From assembly GCF_018128065.1 (NCBI RefSeq), contig NZ_CP072360.1, positions 183,501-247,500 of the forward strand: a stretch of 64,000 nt of DNA, given 5' to 3'. The translations under genes and the position numbers were made by a program. The stretch comes from Prevotella melaninogenica (GTDB lineage: Bacteria > Bacteroidota > Bacteroidia > Bacteroidales > Bacteroidaceae). Below are positions 36,309 through 46,111 of the stretch, piece after piece. The notes under the pieces were generated by a model that was not told the DNA's origin, searched no databases, and saw nothing but the letters and a program-made list of their open reading frames with translations. Numbering within the stretch: the first letter of the stretch is position 1; every line of letters starts with the position of its first letter.

Positions 36309-36473
36309 CCTACCAGCATATTATCAAAGTGTTAAAATTAAGAGGTTAGCTGTGATGAAGGCTAATAATAAGACAGATTGTTGACCGACTTGGCTATCTG
36401 TTTGTTTAATGTATAACTTCGATTCTTCCGCTAAAGCTATAAGAAATGCATCCACGTGTTTAATGGGAAAAAC

Positions 36474-36519
36474 AAAATAGCATCTATAGAAAACTTGTCA
36501 TTTCTATAGATGCTATTTT
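36474..36519 (-). terminator. Terminator of the clostripain-like gene
   Basis: A perfect 19-bp stem (36474-36492 with 36501-36519) around an 8-base loop; minus-strand tail TTTTGTTTTTCCC. Confidence 0.88.
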
Positions 36520-36537
36520 CTAAGTTTGCCTTTTACT

Positions 36538-37796
36538 CTAATGTGTTGCCTGATAATACAAATTTTTATTCCAGAATCGTGTAACATCAGGATTACTTGA
36601 AGGGTCAGAGATAGTTATACCCGAATAAGTTCGGATAGGCAGTACGTCTCCACTACGGCTACGAACAGCAGTATAATACGATGGTGTATTTCCTTTCTCA
36701 GGAACAAGAAGGTTAAGCTGTTGGTTGAATCTTGCCAATAAAAGTGGGTTATTCTGTAATATAGTACGCCCATAATCTCCCATATCATAGAACATTGAAG
36801 GGGTGTAACCATCCATACTCTGGAGGTTACTTTCCACAAATGGAGAGAGAGAAGCAGATGCGTTAACCTCCTTCATGAGGTTTACCATACCCTCAACCTG
36901 CGAACAATCAATCACACTGATGGTACCATAAGGATAAGGAGAGCCGTTATACGTATAATTGCTATAGAAGTTTATGAAGGTGTTACAGATACTTCTATAG
37001 TTTGGATTCACCTTTGACAGTTCACCCCACAAGAGCTTATAAGGCATACCATAAGCCATAATCTCTGTAGGGCTTCCAATAATATGATTTGTTGCATTAC
37101 GGAGCTCGTAAGCAACTTCAATACCTGTCATATTACAATCGTCGAAGAGAATGTACTGGAACTTACCTATACCTGAATCTTCGATACCCCTATCAAAGGC
37201 TGAGATATCAGTCTGATAAGCATCACCACCCAACCAACGCGTTGGAGGTCCTGCCATACCTGCATCTCTATCAAGTCCGAAAGGAGAAACTGCTAAACGA
37301 GCACGGCGTGTACTTGGCTTACCGGGAATCCATCCCATACCATGACAACCCACAATCATTGAGTAATACTTCGCTGATGCTTCCTGCTTAACTCGCTTCA
37401 AGAGAGTTGTTATCCACTCTGCAGAATTCAGCTTTAAGCCTGCTAATGTATTGTTATAGATGGCAACGGTATCGTCTACACAGCGTCCATTCTGATACTT
37501 AACATTAATCAAAGCACCCTTATTTACCTTGGTTGAGATAAATATCATGAGTCTCTTTTTGCCAAGTCCACCCTGACTTTCAATAGCACTCTTTATGTCT
37601 TGTATGTTAGTTAAAAAGAATCCGTAAAGTCCTGAATCTTGCTCATTAGCGCCCGACCATGGCATATAAACAAAGATAGTATTCTCTATTTCTGGCATTG
37701 GTGGCGTTGGTCCTGGTATTGGGTCTGGATCTTCGCTACTACAAGAGGCAAAAAAACAAGCATTGCCAGCTGTAAAAATAGGACGATTTTCTTCAT
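36538..37796 (-). pseudogene. Clostripain-like (C11) protease lipoprotein, signal out of frame
   Basis: The main frame (36538-37698, 386 residues) is a C11 cysteine protease: catalytic His in MIVGCHGMGW and catalytic Cys in ILFDDCNMTG, with IGSPTEIMAYGMPY after it. Upstream of the nominal Met the frame continues as SCSSEDPDPIPGPTPP, a typical post-lipobox linker. An ATG at 37796 begins MKKIVLFLQLAMLVF, but an A7 run (37750-37756) puts it one base out of frame; with eight As it would read MLVFFASCSSEDPDP, a perfect lipoprotein signal. Either the export signal is switched off by slippage, or a base was lost in sequencing. Without it, the protease would stay inside or not be made. Confidence 0.82.
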
Positions 37797-37854
37797 AATG
37801 AATCTTTTTAGCCCCATGAATATTATGTAGGAATTCAATGGGAGTGGTTAATCA

Positions 37855-37894
37855 AAAAGCCTTGCAACGCCACAATAGGCGTAGTAAGGCTTTT
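37855..37894 (-). terminator. Terminator of the tyrS cluster
   Basis: AAAAGCCTT...AAGGCTTTT outer stem and ACGCC/GGCGT inner stem; minus-strand tail TTTTTG. Confidence 0.88.
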
Positions 37895-37924
37895 CATAGT
37901 TATGTATTGATAGTCTGTGAAAAC

Positions 37925-39223
37925 TTATTTCACAATAATCAGAGAGTAATTCTTCTTACCCTTCTGTACGAGGAGATACTTACCATCAATAAGGTCCTCG
38001 GCTGTTACTGGCTGATCAAAGGCTGCAAGCTTCTCCTTATTGAGTGCTACACCACCGCCCTTTACGAGCTTACGCATCTCACTCTTACTTGGGAAAATCT
38101 GCATACCTTCCTGATTGAAGACATCAACTGCAGGTTGTCCAAGCACATCCTTTGATACTTCATAATGTGGTACATCCTTGAATACATCGGTAAAGGTCTG
38201 TTCATCTAACTGCAACAAGTTCTCCTTTGTACTCTTACCAAAGAGGATGTTAGAGGCTGCAATAGCCATATCGAGATCCTCCTGAGAGTGAACCATACGA
38301 GTAACCTCCTCTGCAAGACGGTACTGAAGTGTACGACGACCTGGGTCCTGACGATGCTCTTCGATGAGGTTGTCGATGACATCCTTCTCCAAAGAGGTGA
38401 AGATTTTGATATACTTCTCGGCATCATCATCACTGACATTCAACCAGAACTGATAGAAGGCATATGGTGTTGTTCGGTTGCGATCGAGCCAGATATTACC
38501 ACTTTCTGTCTTACCAAACTTCTTACCATCAGCCTTTGTAATCAGTGGACAAGTAAGGCAGTATGCCTCTGTTTCATTGCCAAGTGTACGACGAATAAGT
38601 TCGGTACCAGTAGTCATGTTACCCCATTGGTCATTACCACCCAATTGCAACTTAACACCGTACTTCTCATATTGATAGAGGAAGTCGTAACCTTGCAGAA
38701 GCTGATAGGTAAACTCGGTAAAGCTAAGTCCATCGCGAGCCTCACCATTCAAACGCTTCTTCACGCTATCCTTAGCCATCATATAGTTGACGGTAATATG
38801 CTTACCAACCAAACGAGCGAAGTCGAGGAAGGTGAAGTCCTTCATCCAGTCATAGTTGTTAACCATCTCAGCCTTGTTAGGCTCGTTGCTATCAAAGTCA
38901 AGGAACTTGCTTACCTGCTTTTTAATAGCCTCCTGATTATGGTAAAGTGTTTCAGCATCAAGAAGGTTACGCTCCTGACTCTTGCCAGAAGGGTCACCAA
39001 TCATACCAGTAGCACCACCCACGAGGAGATAAGGTTTATGTCCGCAACGCTGCAAATGACGCAACATCATGATACCACAGAGGTGTCCGATGTGCAGAGA
39101 GTCAGCTGTTGGGTCAGTACCCAAGTAAGCTGAAACCATTTCTTTCTGAAGCAATTCCTCAGTACCTGGCATAATCTGAGCCAGCATACCACGCCAACGG
39201 AGTTCTTCTACAAAGTTCTTCAT
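37925..39223 (-). CDS. tyrS: Tyrosyl-tRNA synthetase
   Basis: 432 residues. HIGH motif at 44-47 ([18 protein letters not shown]), tyrosine-binding region [28 protein letters not shown], second signature KFGKTES for KMSKS, and a C-terminal S4-like RNA-binding domain ([22 protein letters not shown]). Charges tRNA-Tyr. It is the last gene of the metK-to-tyrS cluster, 105 bases after yidD, with a small hairpin in that gap. Confidence 0.97.
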   Translation of the reverse strand: MKNFVEELRWRGMLAQIMPGTEELLQKEMVSAYLGTDPTADSLHIGHLCGIMMLRHLQRCGHKPYLLVGGATGMIGDPSGKSQERNLLDAETLYHNQEAIKKQVSKFLDFDSNEPNKAEMVNNYDWMKDFTFLDFARLVGKHITVNYMMAKDSVKKRLNGEARDGLSFTEFTYQLLQGYDFLYQYEKYGVKLQLGGNDQWGNMTTGTELIRRTLGNETEAYCLTCPLITKADGKKFGKTESGNIWLDRNRTTPYAFYQFWLNVSDDDAEKYIKIFTSLEKDVIDNLIEEHRQDPGRRTLQYRLAEEVTRMVHSQEDLDMAIAASNILFGKSTKENLLQLDEQTFTDVFKDVPHYEVSKDVLGQPAVDVFNQEGMQIFPSKSEMRKLVKGGGVALNKEKLAAFDQPVTAEDLIDGKYLLVQKGKKNYSLIIVK

Positions 39224-39253
39224 CTATGTCTTTATACTTTAAGGAGTCAGAAA

Positions 39254-39290
39254 CTTGAAGACGTTAAAGGCATTTTGCCCATTCTTCAAG
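39254..39290 (-). other. Hairpin between yidD and tyrS
   Basis: CTTGAAGA (39254-39261) pairs with TCTTCAAG (39283-39290), with a small GGC/GCC stem inside. On the minus strand no T-run follows, so it may adjust processing or translation of tyrS rather than end transcription. Confidence 0.4.
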
Positions 39291-39328
39291 AGCCTTAACT
39301 CTGTATTAATATTCTATTGTGAGCATCG

Positions 39329-39628
39329 TTAGGGTACTGGGTCATAGCCACTTCCACCCCATGGATTACATCTTAATATACGCCAAATTGTAAGTGCCAA
39401 ACCCTTAAAAGGTCCATGCTTTAGGATAGCTTGTCTACCATACTCCGAACAAGTAGGAGTGAAGCGACAAGAAGGTGGCGTAAAAGGAGAGATGAACTGG
39501 CGATAAAAGAGTATAGGGAGTATCAACAACCACGATAGACCACGTGTAAAAAGACGCCACAATTTAGCAAAAATATTTTGAGATTGCTGCTCATTTGCTG
39601 CCTTCTCGTTTCTCTCCTTCTCATCCAT
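39329..39628 (-). CDS. yidD: Membrane protein insertion factor YidD
   Basis: 99 residues. Core [59 protein letters not shown] with the conserved Cys residues and the GxDPVP end. A small amphipathic protein at the inner membrane that helps YidC insert proteins. Its start overlaps the rnpA stop region by one base, the classic rnpA-yidD arrangement. The 30-residue polar front is longer than in E. coli. Confidence 0.95.
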   Translation of the reverse strand: MDEKERNEKAANEQQSQNIFAKLWRLFTRGLSWLLILPILFYRQFISPFTPPSCRFTPTCSEYGRQAILKHGPFKGLALTIWRILRCNPWGGSGYDPVP

Positions 39629-40053
39629 TATATCCGTTCTCCTATTCTTTGAAGCAGGTTAGAAACCCGCTGTTCAATTGTAACAGAGTCTATCAATTCG
39701 TCTGAAAGCCATATAAAAGCTATCAGTAACTGCTTATCTGTTAGCTCGTTCACACGAGGAGTCACAAAACTTTTATGCTTTCGATAAGCCTCACGTACCT
39801 GCCGTTTCACCCTATTGCGCTTTACGGCACGTTTGAAATGCTTCTTTGGTACACTGATTAACACCTGTACATTCGACTCTATGACCGTTTCTTCTGGTGC
39901 TGAAGTCTCCGACTTACAGTCAATTAGTCTGTAAACAGCCTTCAAAGGGAATGCTGTCATCGCATGACTTCCACCAGTTCCAAAGAGCGTATCTATGAGC
40001 TTCTTGCTGCATAGACGTTCTCCTTTTCTTAGTCTTTCTTCATGCTTTTCCAT
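39628..40053 (-). CDS. rnpA: Ribonuclease P protein component
   Basis: 141 residues. Contains the RNR motif block [20 protein letters not shown] and the front [40 protein letters not shown] closes the fold. It binds the RNase P RNA and helps cut the 5' leaders off tRNAs. A Ser/Glu-rich insert (about 50-65) is longer than in proteobacteria. Sits between hemD and yidD. Confidence 0.95.
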   Translation of the reverse strand: MEKHEERLRKGERLCSKKLIDTLFGTGGSHAMTAFPLKAVYRLIDCKSETSAPEETVIESNVQVLISVPKKHFKRAVKRNRVKRQVREAYRKHKSFVTPRVNELTDKQLLIAFIWLSDELIDSVTIEQRVSNLLQRIGERI

Positions 40054-40137
40054 TCCTTATCAGCCTTTATTTACCGTATGTCCGGTACTGATGTCGGCTC
40101 CTTCCCCATCCTTTCAGATGAGGCAGAAGCCGTTATT

Positions 40138-40893
40138 CTATTTATTCTTCTTCTCTTTCTCCAAGAAAGCACGCAATGCACCTGTCATAGAAGGATACTC
40201 CTGAGATGGAGCCTGAAGGTCAAGTCTTAATCCTTGTGCCTCAACTTCCTTTGCTGTAGCAGGACCAAAGGCTGCTATCTTGATATCCCCTTGCTCGAAG
40301 TTAGGAATATTCTCCTTCAAAGCCTTAACTCCTGTTGGGCTAAAGAATACAAGCATATCATAATCAAAGTTCTTCACCTCTTCCTCTGTCAAGCCATTGC
40401 TCACTGTGCGATACATCACACATTCCTTGTGCTTGAGCTTATTTGCATCCAACAACTCGGTTAAAGCATCCGTATGTACAGAACTCTGTGGAACGAGGTA
40501 CTTCTCAGTCTTATGTTTTGTCATTGTAGGGATAAGACTATCAATCTTTCCCGTATTACCAAAGAACACCTTACGCTTACGATACTGCACATACTTCTGG
40601 ATATAGAGAGCAATCGTTTCAATCACACAGAAATACTTCATATCTTCTGGGATAGTAACGCGCATTTCTTTAGCAAGATTGAAGTAATTGTCTACAGCAT
40701 GACGAGAGGTAAATACCACTGCGGTATAATCCAACAGGTTTATCTTCTGCTGACGGAACTCTTTCGCTGAGAGTCCTTCTACCTTAAAGAAAGGTCTGAA
40801 AACCAGTTCCACTCCTAAGTCTTCTGCTATGTCGTAATAAGGCGACTTATCGCTTGACGGCTTTGGCTGTGAAACTAAGATCTTTTTTATCAT
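40138..40893 (-). CDS. hemD: Uroporphyrinogen-III synthase
   Basis: 251 residues in two similar alpha/beta halves as in HemD: LVFRPFFKVEGLSAKEFRQQ, DYTAVVFTSRHAVDNYFNLA, YLVPQSSVHTDALTELLD, MLVFFSPTGVKALKENIPNF and IAAFGPATAKEVEAQGLRLD. Sequence conservation in this family is low, so the call leans on the F(T/S)S and FSPTG motifs and on the cluster position, which is common in Bacteroidota. It closes the hydroxymethylbilane ring on the way to heme and related tetrapyrroles. Confidence 0.85.
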   Translation of the reverse strand: MIKKILVSQPKPSSDKSPYYDIAEDLGVELVFRPFFKVEGLSAKEFRQQKINLLDYTAVVFTSRHAVDNYFNLAKEMRVTIPEDMKYFCVIETIALYIQKYVQYRKRKVFFGNTGKIDSLIPTMTKHKTEKYLVPQSSVHTDALTELLDANKLKHKECVMYRTVSNGLTEEEVKNFDYDMLVFFSPTGVKALKENIPNFEQGDIKIAAFGPATAKEVEAQGLRLDLQAPSQEYPSMTGALRAFLEKEKKNK

Positions 40894-40899
40894 CGTGTC

Positions 40900-41835
40900 C
40901 TAAAAGTTTTTTATAATCAAATAGTTATCTGTAATGAACAAAACGCCCCACAATACCATCAGCGGCATCAATTCGAGCGCACAAAAGTACAAAATTATTT
41001 GCAGACTGCCCCCCATTCTCTTAAAAAAGATGGTATAACTCTTATAAAAAGCAAGCATTTTGATAAATAATATAACAAATAGTATATAAATCAATGCTGC
41101 ATGGAGTGACAAAGAGAAGTAAACCTGCAAGAGTACTATCGGGAATAATAAGACTCCTTCCAAAGAGGAAAGAAACACCTGTGTTCGCCTCCATTGTCCA
41201 TTATTTTTCCTATCAAAGAACACCCAGTTTACGAATCCATAGACCAGATACTTAAATAGGAAATAAGCGATAAGAATGCCAAAAAAGCATCCTATCGCAC
41301 CAAGTTGTGAGCCATTTGAGAGTCTTCCGCCCCCCAAGTCACGCATAAAGAAATAATAGAGAATACTTCCTAACAAGGAAGTTTGTGCTATCAGGATTGT
41401 TTGATAGCTCACTTCCTCATTTGCTTCAACTACCGACTCCTTACTACGGCTAACGCGAAAGAAACTCTTTATCTGTCGTTCTATGAAGTTCCTTGAAAGG
41501 GAAAACGCCACCATTGACATCACAAAACACCCCAAGAGTATTGCAGCAATAACATTATCATTACTTACTGCATAAGGAGCAGGAACACCCGACACACCAT
41601 CAGAATGGCCGTTACCACGCCCCAACTTGAAATACTTATTCCCTTTGAAGTATCCTTCTTCTGCAAATTTAAAGTCCGTCAGCTGAAACGTCTTCTGTTT
41701 TTTTGAGCGCAATAAGATGGACGAGTCAGTTTTCTGACCCGCCTTACCCACAGAATCGACATTCGCCTTATGCCCTGCTGCCAATGTTGACTTCAACAGC
41801 AGAGAAGGGCGAACAATGGAATCAGTTGTCGGCAT
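40900..41835 (-). CDS. DUF4271 membrane protein
   Basis: 311 residues. A soluble N-terminal 90 residues, then about seven membrane helices, among them NVIAAILLGCFVMSMVAFSL, TSLLGSILYYFFMRDL and LMPLMVLWGVLFITDNYLIIKNF. The family (DUF4271) is restricted to Bacteroidota and usually sits next to hemD, as here: 6 bases from hemD and 6 from metK, so translation is probably coupled. Function unknown. Confidence 0.82.
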   Translation of the reverse strand: MPTTDSIVRPSLLLKSTLAAGHKANVDSVGKAGQKTDSSILLRSKKQKTFQLTDFKFAEEGYFKGNKYFKLGRGNGHSDGVSGVPAPYAVSNDNVIAAILLGCFVMSMVAFSLSRNFIERQIKSFFRVSRSKESVVEANEEVSYQTILIAQTSLLGSILYYFFMRDLGGGRLSNGSQLGAIGCFFGILIAYFLFKYLVYGFVNWVFFDRKNNGQWRRTQVFLSSLEGVLLFPIVLLQVYFSLSLHAALIYILFVILFIKMLAFYKSYTIFFKRMGGSLQIILYFCALELMPLMVLWGVLFITDNYLIIKNF

Positions 41836-41841
41836 TATCTA

Positions 41842-43134
41842 TTAGAGTCCGAATGTCTTTTTAATATCCTCTACTCGATCGAGCTTTTCCCAAGTGAAAA
41901 GTTCAACATCAACTGTCTTTTTCTCATGATAACGGCTTTCGAAGGTCTTCTTAACAACCTCATTCTGACGCCCCATATGACCATAAGCAGCTGTCTCTAA
42001 ATACATTGGCTGACGAAGTTTCAGTATCTTCTCAATAGCCTTTGGACGAAGATCAAACAGTTTCTTTACCATCTCAGCTATCTCACCATCAGTAGCCTTC
42101 ACATGTGAACGACCATAGGTATTCACATAAACGCTAACAGGCTCGGCAACACCAATAGCATAAGCCAACTGTACGAGAATCTCATCACTCACACCAGCTG
42201 CCACCATATTCTTAGCAATATAGCGTGCTGCATAGGCTGCAGAACGGTCTACCTTACTTGAATCCTTACCAGAGAAGGCACCACCACCGTGACCACCCTT
42301 ACCGCCGTAAGTATCAACGATAATCTTACGACCAGTCAAACCAGTATCACCATGAGGACCACCAATCACGAACTTACCCGTTGGATTGACAAGATACTTG
42401 ATATTGTCGTTGAACAAGGCAAGTACTTTCTCCGATGTTATCTGTGCCTTTACACGTGGCATAAGAATCTCAAGTACATCCTTACGAATCTGCTCTACCA
42501 TCTCTTTATCAGCCTTCAACTGTGCCTCACGTGAGTCGTCAGCAGGCTTGATAAAGTCGTCGTGCTGTGTTGAAACGACGATAGTGTCAATTCGCTGTGG
42601 GATATTGTCATCGCTATACTCCACTGTCACCTGACTCTTAGAGTCTGGACGGAGATAAGTCATCTGCTTACCTTCCTTGCGGATGTCAGCCAATGTGGTC
42701 ATAAGGAGGTGTGCCAAATCGAGTGTCACAGGCATATAATTATCTGTCTCGTTACAAGCATAACCAAACATCATACCCTGATCACCAGCTCCCTGGTTCT
42801 CGGCATCACCATTGTCAACGCCACGATTGATATCATCACTCTGCTCATGAATAGCAGAAAGAACACCGCAGCTATTGCCATCAAACTGATATTCGGCCTT
42901 TGTATAACCGATTTTGTTAATTGTTTTACGAGCAATTGTCTGGAGATCAACGTATTCCTTTGACTTTACCTCACCCATAATCACTACCTGACCTGTAGTA
43001 TTAAAGGTTTCTATAGCGCAACGTGCATCCTCGTCGTATGCCAAGAACTGGTCGAGCAATGCGTCGCTTATCTGGTCGGCAACCTTATCTGGGTGTCCCT
43101 CAGATACTGATTCCGATGAAAACAAATATGCCAT
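41842..43134 (-). CDS. metK: S-adenosylmethionine synthetase
   Basis: 430 residues. [20 protein letters not shown] carries the ATP/Mg-binding His and Asp; [16 protein letters not shown] and [20 protein letters not shown] are the MetK signatures, with [19 protein letters not shown] after them. Makes S-adenosylmethionine from methionine and ATP. The protein is about 45 residues longer than E. coli MetK, with an internal insert around 165-215 found in Bacteroidota. First gene of the six-gene cluster. Confidence 0.97.
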   Translation of the reverse strand: MAYLFSSESVSEGHPDKVADQISDALLDQFLAYDEDARCAIETFNTTGQVVIMGEVKSKEYVDLQTIARKTINKIGYTKAEYQFDGNSCGVLSAIHEQSDDINRGVDNGDAENQGAGDQGMMFGYACNETDNYMPVTLDLAHLLMTTLADIRKEGKQMTYLRPDSKSQVTVEYSDDNIPQRIDTIVVSTQHDDFIKPADDSREAQLKADKEMVEQIRKDVLEILMPRVKAQITSEKVLALFNDNIKYLVNPTGKFVIGGPHGDTGLTGRKIIVDTYGGKGGHGGGAFSGKDSSKVDRSAAYAARYIAKNMVAAGVSDEILVQLAYAIGVAEPVSVYVNTYGRSHVKATDGEIAEMVKKLFDLRPKAIEKILKLRQPMYLETAAYGHMGRQNEVVKKTFESRYHEKKTVDVELFTWEKLDRVEDIKKTFGL

Positions 43135-43188
43135 ATATTTATCTACTTTTTATGTTTGTATTTACTACTAACTCTCTGTTTAAGAGTG

Positions 43189-43196
43189 CAAAGTTA
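43189..43196 (-). promoter_or_regulatory. Promoter -7 box for metK
   Basis: TAACTTTG on the minus strand, 54 bases before the start. Confidence 0.65.
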
Positions 43197-43412
43197 CTGC
43201 AACTTAGCGGGATAACAAAATAAATAAGTAAGATTTATACATTATTGGGTGATAGATAGTGGGTGGTGGGTGATGAATGATGGGTGATAATGAACAGTAG
43301 ATATTAGGTGTTAAATGATGGATGATGATAAAAATACAATCTAAGGTTACCCTTGCAAAATTTGCTTTATTTGAGAAGTTAATAGGTATTTCAGAGCTAT
43401 TTTAGTTTTATT

Positions 43413-43451
43413 GTCGCATAATTTGCGACGATATAAGCCATAATCGTCGCA
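43413..43451. promoter_or_regulatory. GTCGCA palindrome with a third half-site
   Basis: GTCGCA (43413-43418) and TGCGAC (43424-43429) form a palindrome with a 5-base spacer; GTCGCA recurs at about 43446-43451. It looks like an operator, but no gene is clearly attached. Confidence 0.35.
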
Positions 43452-43656
43452 CAGATATAAATTAGCATCATATTAATGCAATAGAATTATAAAGCTTGAT
43501 GCAGAACGATACGAAAGAGGGGATTTACCATTGTCTAATTTGCTTAGCAAATACTGTTCGTATATAATGACAAGCAATAGAGACCAATAACTTCCTTTTT
43601 AATAATATCCTATGATTTGAGTCAAATAGTGAATATGAACCTTCAACGTCATAGCT

Positions 43657-43722
43657 TTTTCTTGTGAGACAATTTTATGTATTGAGATATCTTTTGGACT
43701 CTATACATTGATAGGAGGACAT
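43657..43722. repeat. Left copy of direct repeat flanking the AAA-TOPRIM pair
   Basis: About 65 bases that recur in the same orientation at 46041-46110, sharing CTCTATACATTGATAGGAGG exactly and CTTGTGA...TATTG...ATATCTTTT before it. Confidence 0.7.
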
Positions 43723-44202
43723 TTTCTGGATTATATCCAAGTGTTTTGAGCACTTTGTTCCTTGAGCACTTGGATTTCTCACAAAGTTTTACACTTCCGA
43801 ATTAAGGGATAAGAACTGTTGTGTGCTGGGAGGTTTTCCTCCACCTGTTGATGGCGACGAAAAGACTGATAGTATGGTTTTAAGTACGGAAGAGAATCTA
43901 GAAAGGCTGTCATAAAAAATGGGGAATAACGGACTATGTTTCTTATTTTAGATCTGCCATAATACAAAACCATCTTCTATTGTTCTGCTATTCTTCATTT
44001 GAGAGAATTGCTGTGATATATTGATAAGGAATTTCCTTATCGCGAGCACACCTTTCCTTTTATGTCTGCTAGATAGCCAAAGAATGTTAAAGCAGTCTGT
44101 AATCACCTTTTTCTATAATATTCAATTGCTGAATTCCAAAAAAAATCAATACTTTTGTAGTAAATAAACTGTACTCTATAAAACGAGAACAGTTTTTTGC
44201 AT

Positions 44203-44210
44203 TACTTTTG
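44203..44210 (+). promoter_or_regulatory. Promoter -7 box for the AAA-TOPRIM operon
   Basis: TACTTTTG, 25 bases before ATG 44236. A second TACTTTTG at 44150-44157 could be a tandem promoter. The box shows that the longer frame from 44197 is not the start. Confidence 0.6.
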
Positions 44211-44235
44211 CAGACATACTAATGAAGCTGAAATC

Positions 44236-45285
44236 ATGTTTGAAGAAATATCCATTAAGCATTTTAGGGGAATCAGGAATGCCGAGATAAAGGGAATCAA
44301 TCAAGTGAATCTCTTGTTTGGTAAGAATAATTGTGGCAAGTCTTCTGTTCTTGAGGCTGTTTTCCTGATTTCAGGGTTTTCAAATCCGCTCCTGCCCGTA
44401 TCAATTAATATGCTTAGGAATTATAACAAGCATGCGTTTGGCGACCTGTTGTTGGACTTTTATAATCTTGATACCAATAATCTGATAGAGCTTTTTGCAA
44501 AAGGTTCATATAACCGTTCACTGGTTATATCTCCCATTCAGTCTGTAAGCAATAATATCTCGCTTGAGTCTTTAGCATCGGGTAACTCTGATAACGTACA
44601 GAAGTATTATGGATTGAAGTTGGCGTATAAGTATGGAGAAGAGAAGACTACATATCATTCTGAGTTTATAATAGAGGGGGATGATACAGAAAACAACCGT
44701 ATTAGGCGGGATAAGCGTTACGAGGAAGAGCTGAAAGCAATGTATATCCCTGCCTCCTATATGAGCGTGCCTGTAAATGAAAGATTTGCACAGATTGTAA
44801 AGGAAAAGAAGGAAAATGAGATAGTAGCCATACTGAAGGTTCTTGACCCACGTATTATTGATATGCAGCTGGTAGACACGGAACTCCTTGTTGATATTGG
44901 CTTATCACATCGGCTGCCCGTAAATGTTATGGGTGATGGTATGCGAAAACTTATCTCAATCATCTTATCTGTCTATAGTTGTAAGGATGGTGTTTTGATG
45001 ATTGACGAGATTGATAATGGCTTTCATTATACAACAATGCCTCTGCTGTGGAAGGCTTTGCTTACAGCTGCGAAGGCTAATAATACGCAGGTTTTTGTCA
45101 CCAGTCATAACATTGATTCTCTGAGAGGATTGTCAAAGGTACTTGAAGAAGATGAAAATGCTCTGTTCAGAAACCTCGTTGCAGCTCACAAACTGGTGAA
45201 TAACACTGATGGTAACCTGCAGAGTTTCAGATACGATTATGAGGCTTTTGACTATTCTATCAAACAAGAACTTGAGATACGATGA
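44236..45285 (+). CDS. AAA ATPase of OLD/PARIS-like type
   Basis: 349 residues. Opens MFEEISIKHFRGIRNAEIKG, as in RecF/OLD/SMC-like ATPases; Walker A FGKNNCGKSS at 28-37; the ABC-like middle (INVMGDGMRKLISIILSVY region) in place of a signature; Walker B VLMIDEIDNGFHY at about 253-265; and a switch His in FVTSHNIDSLRGL. No nuclease domain is attached. The stop codon overlaps the start of the next gene (ATGA), so the two proteins are made together. In OLD, PARIS (AriA-AriB) and AbiL-type antiphage systems a similar ATPase works with a TOPRIM or other effector. Defence is inferred, not shown. Confidence 0.85.
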   Translation: MFEEISIKHFRGIRNAEIKGINQVNLLFGKNNCGKSSVLEAVFLISGFSNPLLPVSINMLRNYNKHAFGDLLLDFYNLDTNNLIELFAKGSYNRSLVISPIQSVSNNISLESLASGNSDNVQKYYGLKLAYKYGEEKTTYHSEFIIEGDDTENNRIRRDKRYEEELKAMYIPASYMSVPVNERFAQIVKEKKENEIVAILKVLDPRIIDMQLVDTELLVDIGLSHRLPVNVMGDGMRKLISIILSVYSCKDGVLMIDEIDNGFHYTTMPLLWKALLTAAKANNTQVFVTSHNIDSLRGLSKVLEEDENALFRNLVAAHKLVNNTDGNLQSFRYDYEAFDYSIKQELEIR

Positions 45286-45878
45286 CATATATTTTTCTTG
45301 AAACAGGAAAGCCTGCTACATCTGAAGCTGTCTTTATCAAGACACTCATAGAGAATTTAGGCTATAACATGTCTTCTAATAAAGTTGAATTTGTAAATGG
45401 CTATAAGAATCTGATAAATGTGATTCCTACGATAAAGGCAAGGTGTGCAGAAGATGGAAAGGTCATTATCATATTTGATGCTGACTCTCCTGGCAACAAT
45501 GGAGGATACTATACAAGGCGGGAGGAAATAGAGAAGATATTAGATGAAAATAATACTCAGGCAGAGCTATTCTTGTTTCCCAATAATGATGAGGATGGTG
45601 ATTTTGAGACTTTGTTAGAACATCTAATGCAGAAGACAAAGCATGCGAAGATGCTTGATTGTTATACTGATTATGAGAATTGTCTGGGAAACGATTATGT
45701 TCATCCTAATTTGAAAGGGAAGATTTTTACCTACATTAGTGCGATGAAAATGACAAACTCAAAGCGCAGGAAATTAGGTAATGGTGAATGGATGTTTGAT
45801 AATGCAGAGTATTGGAACCTTGAATCGGATTATTTGAAGCCCTTGAAAGAGTTTCTTCAGCAACACTGTTCAAAGTAA
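45282..45878 (+). CDS. TOPRIM-like (DUF3226-type) effector candidate
   Basis: 198 residues. MTYIFLETGKPATSEAVFIK with an early acidic residue, then VIIIFDADSPGNNGG with Asp66 and Asp68, and LFLFPNNDEDGDFETLLEHL; this E...DxD pattern and the PNN.DEGDLE-like block are those of small TOPRIM-fold proteins of the DUF3226/DUF4435 kind. TOPRIM domains bind Mg and cut or join nucleic acid; in PARIS the TOPRIM subunit is a tRNA-cutting toxin. The C-terminal half (KIFTYISAMKMTNSKRRKL, then WNLESDYLKPLKEFLQQH) also fits DUF3226. It overlaps the ATPase gene by 4 bases. Without upstream kin in the window, nuclease activity is inference. Confidence 0.78.
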   Translation: MTYIFLETGKPATSEAVFIKTLIENLGYNMSSNKVEFVNGYKNLINVIPTIKARCAEDGKVIIIFDADSPGNNGGYYTRREEIEKILDENNTQAELFLFPNNDEDGDFETLLEHLMQKTKHAKMLDCYTDYENCLGNDYVHPNLKGKIFTYISAMKMTNSKRRKLGNGEWMFDNAEYWNLESDYLKPLKEFLQQHCSK

Positions 45879-46040
45879 TAGTGCTAAATTGAGCGAGTCG
45901 TAAAAGTAAGGTCTGCGTTTTTATATGCTGGATAGCAAGCCGGAGTGTTCTTGGATGATTACCAATCATTTAGTAATCATACTGGATATGATTAGTTATA
46001 TGTATGTTTTATAATCCGCTATTGCCTCAACTCTGCCGTA

Positions 46041-46110
46041 TTTTCCTTGTGATATAAATTTTATATATTGATATCTTTTTAAGAGCTCTATACATTGATA
46101 GGAGGATATC
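46041..46110. repeat. Right copy of direct repeat flanking the AAA-TOPRIM pair
   Basis: Counterpart of 43657-43722. It is followed immediately by copy 4 of the 94-bp element. Between the TOPRIM stop and this repeat only a weak ATGATTAC/GTAATCAT hairpin (45954-45980) is seen. Confidence 0.7.
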
Positions 46111-46111
46111 T

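Larger units (their letters stand above)
43197..44149. other. Long non-coding stretch before the AAA-TOPRIM pair
   Basis: About 950 bases without a convincing gene. It begins with a TGGGTGATGGGTG-like degenerate minisatellite (43240-43325), then a palindromic patch (43413-43429), a repeat found again after the cassette (43657-43722), an inverted repeat ATCCAAGTG/CACTTGGAT (43735-43774), and a 64-codon minus-strand frame (43779-43973) without recognisable features. The mix of broken repeats suggests a site of repeated insertion and loss. Confidence 0.6.

Noticed and set aside
39629..40053. Possible replication origin near rnpA
   Set aside because: rnpA can lie near oriC in some bacteria, but no dnaA, dnaN or DnaA-box cluster is seen here.
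43779..43973. 64-codon minus-strand frame in the gap before the ATPase-TOPRIM pair
   Set aside because: No promoter box, ribosome site, known motif or length support; an in-frame TAG precedes the start and the surroundings are broken repeats.
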